Source: an uncultured Collinsella sp. | GTDB lineage: Bacteria; Actinomycetota; Coriobacteriia; Coriobacteriales; Coriobacteriaceae | NCBI GenBank assembly: GCA_905208635.1 | Contig: CAJLPX010000032.1 | Location: 1 to 18,633, forward strand | Length of the DNA: 18,633 bases | Reading direction: 5' to 3' | Part shown: piece by piece, positions 1 to 5,405 of the stretch | How positions within the stretch are numbered: position 1 is the stretch's first letter | How the letters are laid out: the number at the start of each line of letters is the position of its first letter | Notes under the pieces: generated by a model | What the model saw: the letters and a program-made list of their open reading frames with translations, nothing else | Told to the model about the DNA's origin: nothing | Database searches by the model: none | Position numbers and translations under genes: made by a program

Positions 1-377
1 CCACCGACGCCGAGATGGCCGAGCTCGAGTTTGCCTGGAAGGTCTGCAAGGGCGTTAAGTCCAACGCCATCTTGGTTTCCAAGGGCAAGGCCGGCATTGG
101 CATGGGCCCGGGTCAGCCTAACCGCGTTGACTCTGCGCTGCTTGCCTGCGAGCGCGCCGAGGACTTCTGCGAGCGCGAGGGCGTGGAGAAGGGCGGCTTT
201 GCCTGTGCAAGCGACGCGTTCTTCCCGTTCCGCGACAACGTCGACGTGCTTGCTGCACACGGCGTGACCTGCATCATCCAGCCCGGTGGCTCCAAGCGCG
301 ACGACGAGAGCATCCAGGCTTGCAACGAGCATGGTATTGCGATGGTCTTTACCGGCGCCAGGCATTTCCGCCACTAA
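1..377 (+). CDS. purH: PurH (AICAR transformylase/IMP cyclohydrolase), C-terminal part
   Basis: The reading frame is already open at the window edge (first full codon at 3) and runs 124 residues to a TAA. These residues match the end of bifunctional PurH, which carries out the last two steps of de novo IMP synthesis: formyl transfer to AICAR, then ring closure. Recognisable family signatures are WKVCKGVKSNAILVSK, GMGPGQPNRVDSA, the ASDAFFPFRDNVD segment and the terminal PGGSKRDDESIQACNEHG...MVFTGARHFRH. All belong to the C-terminal AICAR transformylase domain; the cyclohydrolase domain and the catalytic Lys-His pair lie outside the window. The enzyme is cytoplasmic. An intrinsic terminator follows 30 bases after the stop, so purH probably ends its transcription unit here. 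Confidence 0.97.
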   Translation, partial: TDAEMAELEFAWKVCKGVKSNAILVSKGKAGIGMGPGQPNRVDSALLACERAEDFCEREGVEKGGFACASDAFFPFRDNVDVLAAHGVTCIIQPGGSKRDDESIQACNEHGIAMVFTGARHFRH

Positions 378-406
378 GTTCCGCCTTGGGACAAAATAAT
401 CTCTGC

Positions 407-442
407 AAAAGACGGTCGCTCCGTTTGGAGGGCCGTCTTTTT
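407..442 (+). terminator. Intrinsic terminator after purH
   Basis: AAAAGACGG (407-415) pairs with CCGTCTTTT (433-441), and the right arm runs into the T-run. It lies between the purH stop and the next gene. Confidence 0.85.
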
Positions 443-458
443 GGTATAAGAGGACGGA

Positions 459-1190
459 ATGACTAACACGAAAGGTATGACCATGCCCCAGATTGATGAT
501 GCCGAGCTGTTTGGCAATGCCGAGGATCAGCGTGCGTACGAGGACTTTTGCGCCAATCAGGAGGCGGTCGAGAAGTTTACGCTCGACAAGCCCGCGCTTG
601 TCTGCCGTTGGCGCATGTCCAATAAAAAGGTGCCCATGCTCAACCGCCACATTCGCGCACTGTCCGAGCGCTTGGTGCAGGGCGAGCCGCTTACCCATAA
701 CATGCTCAGCTGGGCCAAGCAGCACGTTGAGTGGTCGCTTGCCGAGGGCGATTACACCGCACGCGACGGCGTGCTCATGCTGGTGATCGACGTCAACGGC
801 AACGCCGCCATGACGGTGGGGGAGTACGAGCCGCTAGCCGATACGTCGGCCAAGGCGCTACGCGCCCGCTCCGCCGAGGCCCGCTCCGAGGCCGACGAAA
901 CCGGCGTGGCGCCCGAGCTGCTCGCCGCCGTCGATAACGGCGAGCTTGCCTTTGTGGCGCCGGCGGACGAGTGTCTGTGCGGCACGGCGACGCTCATTGA
1001 GCAGCTGGCCCAGACCAAGGGCATCCCGGTCACGCGCGTAGACATTCCCGCGCAGCTTAAGGGCGCGTTGTTCCTGGTGAGCGACGAGCACGGCGTGGTC
1101 CCCGCTGACGATACCGATGTCGCCGAGGCGGACGCTGCTATGGTCACCTTCTTCGCCGACGGCTACGAAAAGCTCCGCGCCCGTCGCTAA
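459..1190 (+). CDS. Uncharacterised 243-residue protein
   Basis: I do not recognise this family. The protein is soluble-looking and acidic, with no signal peptide, membrane segment or obvious catalytic motif. Visible parts are an N-terminal helical, charged region (residues 1-100, with WRMSNKKVPMLNRHIRALSERL), a probable beta hairpin (DGVLMLVIDVNGNAAMTVGEYEPL), an Ala/Glu/Arg-rich helix (about 128-150), and a C-terminal segment LCGTATLIEQLAQTKGIPVTRVDIPAQLKGALFLVSDEHGVVPADD. The last part has a faint feel of class IV aminotransferases, but I see no PLP lysine and do not claim this. The ATG at 459 has AGAGGA just upstream. An in-frame ATG at 483 has AAAGG seven bases upstream and is a fair alternative, giving a start of MPQIDD. 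Codon use resembles its neighbours. The TAA stop lies inside the left arm of a hairpin repeat. Confidence 0.8.
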   Translation: MTNTKGMTMPQIDDAELFGNAEDQRAYEDFCANQEAVEKFTLDKPALVCRWRMSNKKVPMLNRHIRALSERLVQGEPLTHNMLSWAKQHVEWSLAEGDYTARDGVLMLVIDVNGNAAMTVGEYEPLADTSAKALRARSAEARSEADETGVAPELLAAVDNGELAFVAPADECLCGTATLIEQLAQTKGIPVTRVDIPAQLKGALFLVSDEHGVVPADDTDVAEADAAMVTFFADGYEKLRARR

Positions 1191-1239
1191 ATGATTATTC
1201 TGGGACGGGGATTTAATAATCATTTTGGTCCCCGTTCCC
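1189..1239. repeat. Hairpin repeat A, overlapping a stop codon, with competing stems
   Basis: AAATGATTATT (1189-1199) and AATAATCATTT (1215-1225) form a perfect 11-bp inverted repeat. The loop holds GGGACGGGG (1202-1210), which can instead pair with CCCCGTTCCC (1230-1239) with one bulged base. The two pairings exclude each other in practice. On the minus strand the loop reads AAATCCCCGTCCCAG, resembling the loop core of the hairpins near 5234, 14440 and 15490. The left arm overlaps the TAA of the preceding gene. Confidence 0.6.
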
Positions 1240-1300
1240 GTCGCGAGCGTAAGGCGGACAAAACGCCCCCGCTCGCGAACAGTTCTGTCACCTTGGCGAC

Positions 1301-1336
1301 GTGCGTGGCGCGCACCTGCAGTTTCGCAGCCATAAT
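1301..1336 (+). promoter_or_regulatory. Possible promoter/operator of the two-component operon
   Basis: CATAAT at 1331-1336 resembles a -10 box and would place the transcript start about 25 bases before the ATG at 1370. A small dyad, GTGCG (1301-1305) and CGCAC (1311-1315), sits upstream where a regulator could bind. I see no convincing -35 box, so this is a weak call. Confidence 0.25.
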
Positions 1337-1369
1337 GGTGGCAAGACAACCAAGAGGGGAGCGGAATCC

Positions 1370-2041
1370 ATGGCGCTGATCTATATCGTTGAGGACGACG
1401 AACCCATTCGTCGCGAGCTTGCCGACATCCTTGCCCGTGCCGGTTTTGAGGTCGAGGCCTGCGAATCGTTCGAGCATGTTTCGCGCGATATTCTCGCCGC
1501 CGCGCCCGACTTGGTGCTGCTCGACCTGACGCTTCCCGTCAAGGACGGCCAGCATATCTGCCATGAGGTTCGCCGCGAATCCGAGGTTCCCATCATCGTC
1601 CTCACTTCGCGCACGACCGAGATTGACGAGGTCATGGCCATGACGCTCGGCGCGGACGACTTTGTTCCCAAGCCCTACAGCGCGCGCGTGCTCGTGGCCC
1701 GCATCAATGCCTTGCTGCGTCGCTCCGCGGCGGCGGGCGAGCGCAGCACGCTCGTCCACAAGGGGCTGGAGCTCGACCTCGCCCGCTCCATGGTCACCAA
1801 CATGCAAACCGGCACCAGTACCGAGCTCACCAAAAACGAGCTGCGTATCCTCTCGCTGCTTCTGAGCCGTGCGGGCAAGATCGTCTCGCGCTCGGCCATC
1901 ATGCAGGACCTGTGGGATTCCGACGCCTTCGTGGACGACAATACGCTCACCGTCAACATCAACCGCCTGCGCACCACGCTCGAAAAAATCGGCATCAAGG
2001 GGTATTTGACGACGCACCGCGGCCAGGGCTATTCGGTCTAG
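1370..2041 (+). CDS. OmpR/PhoB-family response regulator
   Basis: A 223-residue DNA-binding response regulator. The receiver domain (residues 1-115) has the acidic pair D9/D10, the phosphoacceptor D52 in LLDLTLPVKDG, switch residue T79 in IIVLTS, and K101 in the KPY motif. The C-terminal winged helix (about 125-223) carries LTKNELRILSLLLSRAGKIVSR and ends HRGQGYSV, typical of OmpR/PhoB. The ATG at 1370 is preferred because AGAGGGGA lies nine bases upstream and MALIYIVEDDEP is the normal family start; the frame stays open further upstream. The kinase gene begins nine bases after the stop, so the two are cotranscribed. With a BceS-like partner, the closest functional group is the BceR/GraR type, which usually answers cell-envelope stress; the target here is unknown. 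Confidence 0.93.
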   Translation: MALIYIVEDDEPIRRELADILARAGFEVEACESFEHVSRDILAAAPDLVLLDLTLPVKDGQHICHEVRRESEVPIIVLTSRTTEIDEVMAMTLGADDFVPKPYSARVLVARINALLRRSAAAGERSTLVHKGLELDLARSMVTNMQTGTSTELTKNELRILSLLLSRAGKIVSRSAIMQDLWDSDAFVDDNTLTVNINRLRTTLEKIGIKGYLTTHRGQGYSV

Positions 2042-2050
2042 GGGCCGGCT

Positions 2051-3094
2051 ATGTCGTTTGGCAAGTTCTTTAAAGATGCGCTGCTTCCCGTCGCCGTGTG
2101 GACGTGCGGTGTGCTGCTGAGCTGCTTTGTGCTGACGGTCGCCGGCGCACCCGTTTCTATCGTGGTCGTGGCGGTTGGTGTGTCCTTTATCTTTGGTATG
2201 CTCGGCATCGTGATCGAGTACGCGCGCCGTCGTCGTTTTCTGCGCCAGCTGGAGCGTGCGGCCGAGGAGCTCGAGAGTCCCGCATGGGTGCAGGAGATGG
2301 TGCAATGCCCGACCTATGCCGAGGGCGAGCTCGAGTACGAGGTCTTGCGCCGGGTGGGCAAGGCGGCATGCGATGAGGTGGCGGAGGGCCGGCGCCAGAC
2401 CGATGACTACCGCGACTATATCGAGAGCTGGGTCCACGAGGCCAAGCTGCCCCTGGCAGCAGCCCATCTGATTTTGGAAAACCTGGACGGCAGCGAAGAC
2501 GACCTGTCGCGCGTGGATGACCTGGGCCGTGAGCTGGCTCGCGTGGAGCGCTATATCGACCAGGCGCTGTACTACGCGCGCTCGGAAGTCGTGGAGCGGG
2601 ACTACCTGATTCGACGTTGGAACCTCAAGGCTCTGGTGACGGGCGCAATCAAGGCCAATGCGCGTGAGCTCATCGCGGCACACGTGGCGCTGGTGTGCGA
2701 GAACCTCGACTTTGAGGTCTTTACCGACGAAAAGTGGCTCGAGTTTATTCTGGGCCAGCTCATTCAGAACAGCATTAAATATGCGTGTGAGGACGGTGCG
2801 AAGATCGTGTTTTCGGGTGCGCTGTTGGACGAGGGTCAGGCAAGCGAGCGCATCGAGCTTACCGTCGCGGACAACGGCTGTGGCGTGAGCGCGGCCGACC
2901 TGCCGCGCGTGTTCGAGAAGGGTTTTACCGGCGACAACGGCCGCGCCACCAAGCGCGCAACGGGCATCGGCCTCTACCTGGTGGCGCGCCTATGCTCCAA
3001 GATGGGCATCGACGTCACGGCGGCATCCGACTCCGGCGAAGGCTTTGTCGTAACGTTCGCCTTCTCGACGAACAAGTTCCAATACTTTGAGTAG
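2051..3094 (+). CDS. BceS-like intramembrane-sensing histidine kinase
   Basis: A 347-residue sensor kinase, partner of the preceding regulator. Two hydrophobic helices (about 10-30 and 34-56) are separated by only a few residues, so there is almost no extracellular sensor: the layout of intramembrane-sensing kinases such as BceS and GraS. The DHp domain contains DYRDYIESWVHEAKLPLA with phosphoacceptor H129, and the motif YYARSEVVERDYLIRRWNL is typical of the BceS group. The ATPase domain has the N-box (N240 in LIQNSIKYA), D274 in VADNGCG, and GIGLYL at 305-310. The residue four after the histidine, usually Thr or Asn and needed for phosphatase activity in HisKA kinases, is Leu133. BceS relatives normally sense through a BceAB-type ABC transporter, and none is encoded in this window. 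AGGGG overlapping the upstream stop codon serves as ribosome site. Confidence 0.9.
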   Translation: MSFGKFFKDALLPVAVWTCGVLLSCFVLTVAGAPVSIVVVAVGVSFIFGMLGIVIEYARRRRFLRQLERAAEELESPAWVQEMVQCPTYAEGELEYEVLRRVGKAACDEVAEGRRQTDDYRDYIESWVHEAKLPLAAAHLILENLDGSEDDLSRVDDLGRELARVERYIDQALYYARSEVVERDYLIRRWNLKALVTGAIKANARELIAAHVALVCENLDFEVFTDEKWLEFILGQLIQNSIKYACEDGAKIVFSGALLDEGQASERIELTVADNGCGVSAADLPRVFEKGFTGDNGRATKRATGIGLYLVARLCSKMGIDVTAASDSGEGFVVTFAFSTNKFQYFE

Positions 3095-3118
3095 CCGGGC
3101 CGTCTTGCGCTGCGGACG

Positions 3119-3183
3119 GCTATGTTCCCGAACGTGAACTTAGCTAAGGCAACTGGCGTTATGTTCCCGAACGTGAACATAAC
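3119..3183. repeat. Two tandem 26-bp palindromes
   Basis: Copies at 3119-3144 and 3158-3183 share the 19-base core TATGTTCCCGAACGTGAAC. Copy 2 has perfect 9-base arms (GTTATGTTC / GAACATAAC). Copy 1 has GCTATGTTC / GAACTTAGC with one mismatch. The copies are 39 bases apart start to start. One difference is compensatory: C and G at arm position 2 in copy 1 become T and A in copy 2. Confidence 0.75.
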
Positions 3184-3234
3184 TATGAGGCTCAAATGGA
3201 TCTCCCAAAACAAAAACGTGCAGCCCAAACAAAA

Positions 3235-3260
3235 CGTGCCGCCCCAAACGGGGCGGCACG
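3235..3260 (-). terminator. Terminator hairpin for usp (probably bidirectional)
   Basis: CGTGCCGCCCC (3235-3245) pairs perfectly with GGGGCGGCACG (3250-3260) around an AAAC loop. On the minus strand it is followed by TTTTGTTT, and on the plus strand by ATCTTTTA, so it could end both the usp transcript and the kinase transcript. Confidence 0.7.
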
Positions 3261-3300
3261 CCATCTTTTATCAGCCAACTCGCTGAAGTAAGGCTGCGAA

Positions 3301-3393
3301 GGCCGCGAGGCCGGGAGGGGTTTCCTAAGGGCACATCCCGCAGCCGCAACGCGGCGAGGACGTGCCCGTGGAAACCCCGCAGGCCCCGCGGCC
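3301..3393. other. Large multi-stage stem-loop, possible structured RNA or repeat
   Basis: The outer arms 3301-3325 and 3370-3393 pair over about 24 bases with few mismatches (for example GGGGTTTCC with GGAAACCCC, and GGCCGCG with CGCGGCC). Inside, GGGCAC (3329-3334) pairs with GTGCCC (3362-3367), and GCCGC (3343-3347) with GCGGC (3351-3355). Nearly the whole segment can fold into one long rod, ending 13 bases from the usp stop codon. It lacks a T-run of its own. Confidence 0.55.
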
Positions 3394-3406
3394 GGTGGGA
3401 GCAACG

Positions 3407-3844
3407 CTACTTTACGACCAAAATGTCGCAGTCGGTGTTGCGTAGCAGGAACGTCGAAATCGAGCCCAGAAGCGCATACTTGATCGAGGACAGGCCGCGA
3501 GCGCCGCAGAGCACCAGGTCGGGCTTGACCACGTCGAGCATCTCGTCCTTGAGCGTCTCGCGAATACGACCGGCGCGAATCATGACCTCGACCTCGGGAA
3601 TATCGGGGTTGGCCTTGGCCTCTTCGAGCTGCTTGGCGATGGAGTTCTTAAATGCCTCCTCTAGGCCGTTGACCAGATCGACCGGATAGGAACCGGCGCT
3701 CTCGAGCGCCGTGGAATCGATAACGTGGCCGATGATCAGCTTGGCGCCGTTGTTCGCGGCGACCTTGATGGCGCGTGCGAGCACAAAATCCTGCTGCTCA
3801 GTACCGTCGAGTGAAACAAATACCTTGGTATAGCCCTCGTTCAT
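3407..3844 (-). CDS. Universal stress protein (UspA family, ATP-binding type)
   Basis: A single-domain UspA protein of 145 residues, the usual length. It has the N-terminal strand KVFVSLDGTEQQDFVLARAIKVA with the family Asp at residue 13, and the C-terminal nucleotide-binding signature G-x2-G-x9-G-S (GARGLSSIKYALLGSIS), followed by CDILVVK. This places it with ATP-binding members rather than the UspA subgroup that lacks the motif. It is a cytoplasmic stress or energy-status protein of unknown specific partner. AAGGAGG (complement of 3850-3856) lies five bases before the ATG, an excellent ribosome site. It is transcribed divergently from uppP and convergently with the two-component operon. Confidence 0.93.
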   Translation of the reverse strand: MNEGYTKVFVSLDGTEQQDFVLARAIKVAANNGAKLIIGHVIDSTALESAGSYPVDLVNGLEEAFKNSIAKQLEEAKANPDIPEVEVMIRAGRIRETLKDEMLDVVKPDLVLCGARGLSSIKYALLGSISTFLLRNTDCDILVVK

Positions 3845-4091
3845 GGTTTCCTCCTTGGTCTATCGCACGGGCGTGGGGCTCGTGCATCGGGCGGGCGCGG
3901 ATGCGTGGCCGCCGGACACTTTATCTTGTTGCAGTTATACCCAAGGATTTGGGTTTGACCGCTCGCAATTCTGTGAACGGGCGAGTTTTTTGGTAAGGGT
4001 AGGCGCAGGCGTGCCGCCAACGGTTGATAATGGGACATCGCCCGTACCGTCCGCAGAACAATATCGGCGGGTGTCTAACGAGGGGGTCCTT
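3845..4091. promoter_or_regulatory. Divergent usp/uppP regulatory region
   Basis: This is 247 bases between divergent genes. It contains a small palindrome (ACCCAA 3939-3944 with TTGGGT 3949-3954), TATAAC on the minus strand at 3934-3939 as a weak -10 candidate for usp, and TTGACC at 3955-3960 on the plus strand as a possible -35. A short hairpin, CTCGC (3962-3966) with GCGAG (3981-3985), runs into six T residues and could act as a weak attenuator before uppP. None of these is a firm call. Confidence 0.3.
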
Positions 4092-4094
4092 TTG
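4081..4094 (+). promoter_or_regulatory. Ribosome site and TTG start of uppP
   Basis: AGGGGG at 4081-4086 lies five bases before TTG at 4092. No ATG occurs at a suitable place, and translation from this TTG gives MDIIELLKSAFMGLVEGITEWLP, which matches the normal start of the family. A GTG at 4071 is in frame but lacks such a site. Confidence 0.75.
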
Positions 4095-5072
4095 GATATC
4101 ATAGAGCTTCTAAAATCTGCCTTCATGGGCCTGGTCGAGGGCATCACCGAATGGCTGCCCGTTTCGTCGACGGGCCACATGATCTTGGTGGACGAGTTCG
4201 TCAAGATGAACGTGAGCGAGACGTTCTGGAATATGTTCCTGGTCGTGATTCAGCTCGGCGCCATTCTGGCCGTCTGCGTGCTGTTTTTCCACGAGCTCAA
4301 CCCGTTCTCGCCCAGCAAGGGCAAGGAGGGCCGTCGCGACACCTGGGTGCTGTGGGGCAAGATTGTGCTCGGTTGCATTCCTGCGGCGGCGATCGGCCTG
4401 CCGCTCAACGACTGGATGGAGGAGCATTTCTACAACGCTCCCGTCGTGGCGCTGGCGCTCATTGTGTACGGCGTGCTGTTTATCGTGATCGAGAACTGGC
4501 GCGCGAGCAAGCGCGAGGAAATGGCCGTTGCCGGTTCGTTTGGTTCGCGTGCTGTGGTGTCGGGTGGACGTCCCGCCGGTGCGCACTTTGCGGCGCCCCC
4601 CACGGCTACCGCTGAGGATGAGGACGATGACGAGAATCTGGACTTTGGTTCCATCGCCACGCTCGAGGACCTCAGCTGGAAGACTGCGCTGGGTATCGGC
4701 TGCTTCCAGGTACTTTCGCTGGTGCCTGGTACGTCTCGCTCCGGTTCTACCATCATCGGCGGCCTGCTTTTGGGCTGCACGCGCTCGGCGGCGTCTAAGT
4801 TCACGTTCTTCCTGGCCATCCCTGTCATGTTTGGCGCGAGTGCGCTCAAGCTGGTCAAGTACTTCATCAAGGGCGGCACGTTCGGCACCAACGAGATCGC
4901 CATCTTGGGCGTGGGCTGCGTTGTTGCCTTTGTGGTTTCGCTCATCGCCATCAAGTGGCTCATGGGCTTCGTCCGCCGTCACGACTTTAAGTGCTTCGGT
5001 GTTTACCGCATCATCCTGGGCATCGTAGTGCTCGCATACTTCTTCGTTCTGGAGCCGATGCTCGGCCTTTAA
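4092..5072 (+). CDS. uppP: Undecaprenyl-diphosphate phosphatase UppP/BacA
   Basis: An integral membrane phosphatase that converts undecaprenyl diphosphate to the monophosphate, recycling the lipid carrier for peptidoglycan and other wall polymers; it can confer bacitracin resistance. The family motifs are present: VEGITEWLPVSSTGH near the N terminus (E16, E20, S26, H29) and PGTSRSGST at 212-220 with the catalytic R216. At 326 residues it is longer than the usual 265-290. The surplus is an insertion at about 138-192, rich in Ala, Gly and Pro and ending in the acidic run EDEDDDENLD, probably a cytoplasmic loop between helices. The rest is hydrophobic helices typical of BacA. Translation appears to begin at TTG. 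An intrinsic terminator follows at 5117, so it is probably monocistronic. Confidence 0.95.
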   Translation: MDIIELLKSAFMGLVEGITEWLPVSSTGHMILVDEFVKMNVSETFWNMFLVVIQLGAILAVCVLFFHELNPFSPSKGKEGRRDTWVLWGKIVLGCIPAAAIGLPLNDWMEEHFYNAPVVALALIVYGVLFIVIENWRASKREEMAVAGSFGSRAVVSGGRPAGAHFAAPPTATAEDEDDDENLDFGSIATLEDLSWKTALGIGCFQVLSLVPGTSRSGSTIIGGLLLGCTRSAASKFTFFLAIPVMFGASALKLVKYFIKGGTFGTNEIAILGVGCVVAFVVSLIAIKWLMGFVRRHDFKCFGVYRIILGIVVLAYFFVLEPMLGL

Positions 5073-5116
5073 CTTAGTCGACGCTGCGCGGCGGCCAGAG
5101 CGACAGCTTGTCATTC

Positions 5117-5158
5117 AAAGAGGGTGGCATGACCAAAAGGTCTATGCCGCCCCCTTTT
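5117..5158 (+). terminator. Terminator after uppP
   Basis: AAAG-GGG-GGCAT on the left pairs with ATGCC-CCC-CTTT on the right, interrupted by one mismatch and one G-T pair. An inner GACC/GGTC stem closes an AAAA loop. The hairpin ends in TTTT, and the A-rich left flank suggests it may work in both directions. Confidence 0.75.
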
Positions 5159-5233
5159 CATGCCAATTTGTTCGCCCTGACCGTCGCTCGCTGCTGCTGC
5201 CATGACATCGGCGGTTTCGTGATTGTCAATAGA

Positions 5234-5266
5234 TTGGTGCAAAGTAACCTGACCCCATTGCGCCAA
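5234..5266. repeat. Hairpin repeat B
   Basis: TTGGTGCAA (5234-5242) pairs with TTGCGCCAA (5258-5266) with one G-T pair. The loop AGTAACCTGACCCCA differs at only two of 15 positions from the loop of the hairpin at 15490-15520 read on the minus strand, showing that the two are copies of one element in opposite orientation. Confidence 0.75.
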
Positions 5267-5313
5267 ATCCGCTGGGGCGGGCCTGACGGTGGCGCACGGA
5301 GTCGTGGTGTGAT

Positions 5314-5344
5314 TTGCGTCGGTGTCCGCGCGGCTCGGTATACT
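5314..5344 (+). promoter_or_regulatory. Candidate pcrA promoter
   Basis: TTGCGT (5314-5319) and TATACT (5339-5344) are separated by 19 bases, two more than ideal. A transcript starting near 5351 would give a leader of about 55 bases. Confidence 0.4.
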
Positions 5345-5405
5345 GGTACGGCTCAAACTATGGCGCTGCCCGCAGGCGCGCCGTCCGTCAGATGAGGAGT
5401 CGCCC

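Larger units (their letters stand above)
3095..3406. other. Structured convergent intergenic region
   Basis: This gene-free stretch separates the kinase (+) from the usp gene (-). It holds a short hairpin (GCCGTC 3099-3104 with GACGGC 3115-3120), two tandem palindromes, a strong GC hairpin at 3235-3260 and a large multi-stage stem-loop at 3301-3393. I see no credible ORF; open frames here only read through repeats. Confidence 0.7.
5073..5405. other. Intergenic region between uppP and pcrA
   Basis: This region holds the uppP terminator, hairpin repeat B and a candidate pcrA promoter. I see no credible gene in it; the short frames that cross it lack ribosome sites and family resemblance. Confidence 0.6.

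Noticed and set aside
1189..1239. H-type pseudoknot
   Set aside because: The topology fits, but connecting loops of about two to three bases are too short to span stems of nine to eleven pairs; alternative hairpins are more likely.
1220..2683. 487-codon open frame on the minus strand across the two-component genes
   Set aside because: It lies opposite two clear genes, is compositionally odd (His, Gln and Arg rich), has no ribosome site or family match, and reflects GC-rich codon use on the other strand.
3119..3183. LexA (SOS box) sites
   Set aside because: The core has GTTC and GAAC halves, but not in the CGAAC-N4-GTTCG arrangement of actinobacterial LexA boxes, and no promoter is next to them.
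4110..5114. 334-codon minus-strand frame opposite uppP
   Set aside because: Low-complexity Arg/His/Gln sequence opposite a certain gene, with no start signal.
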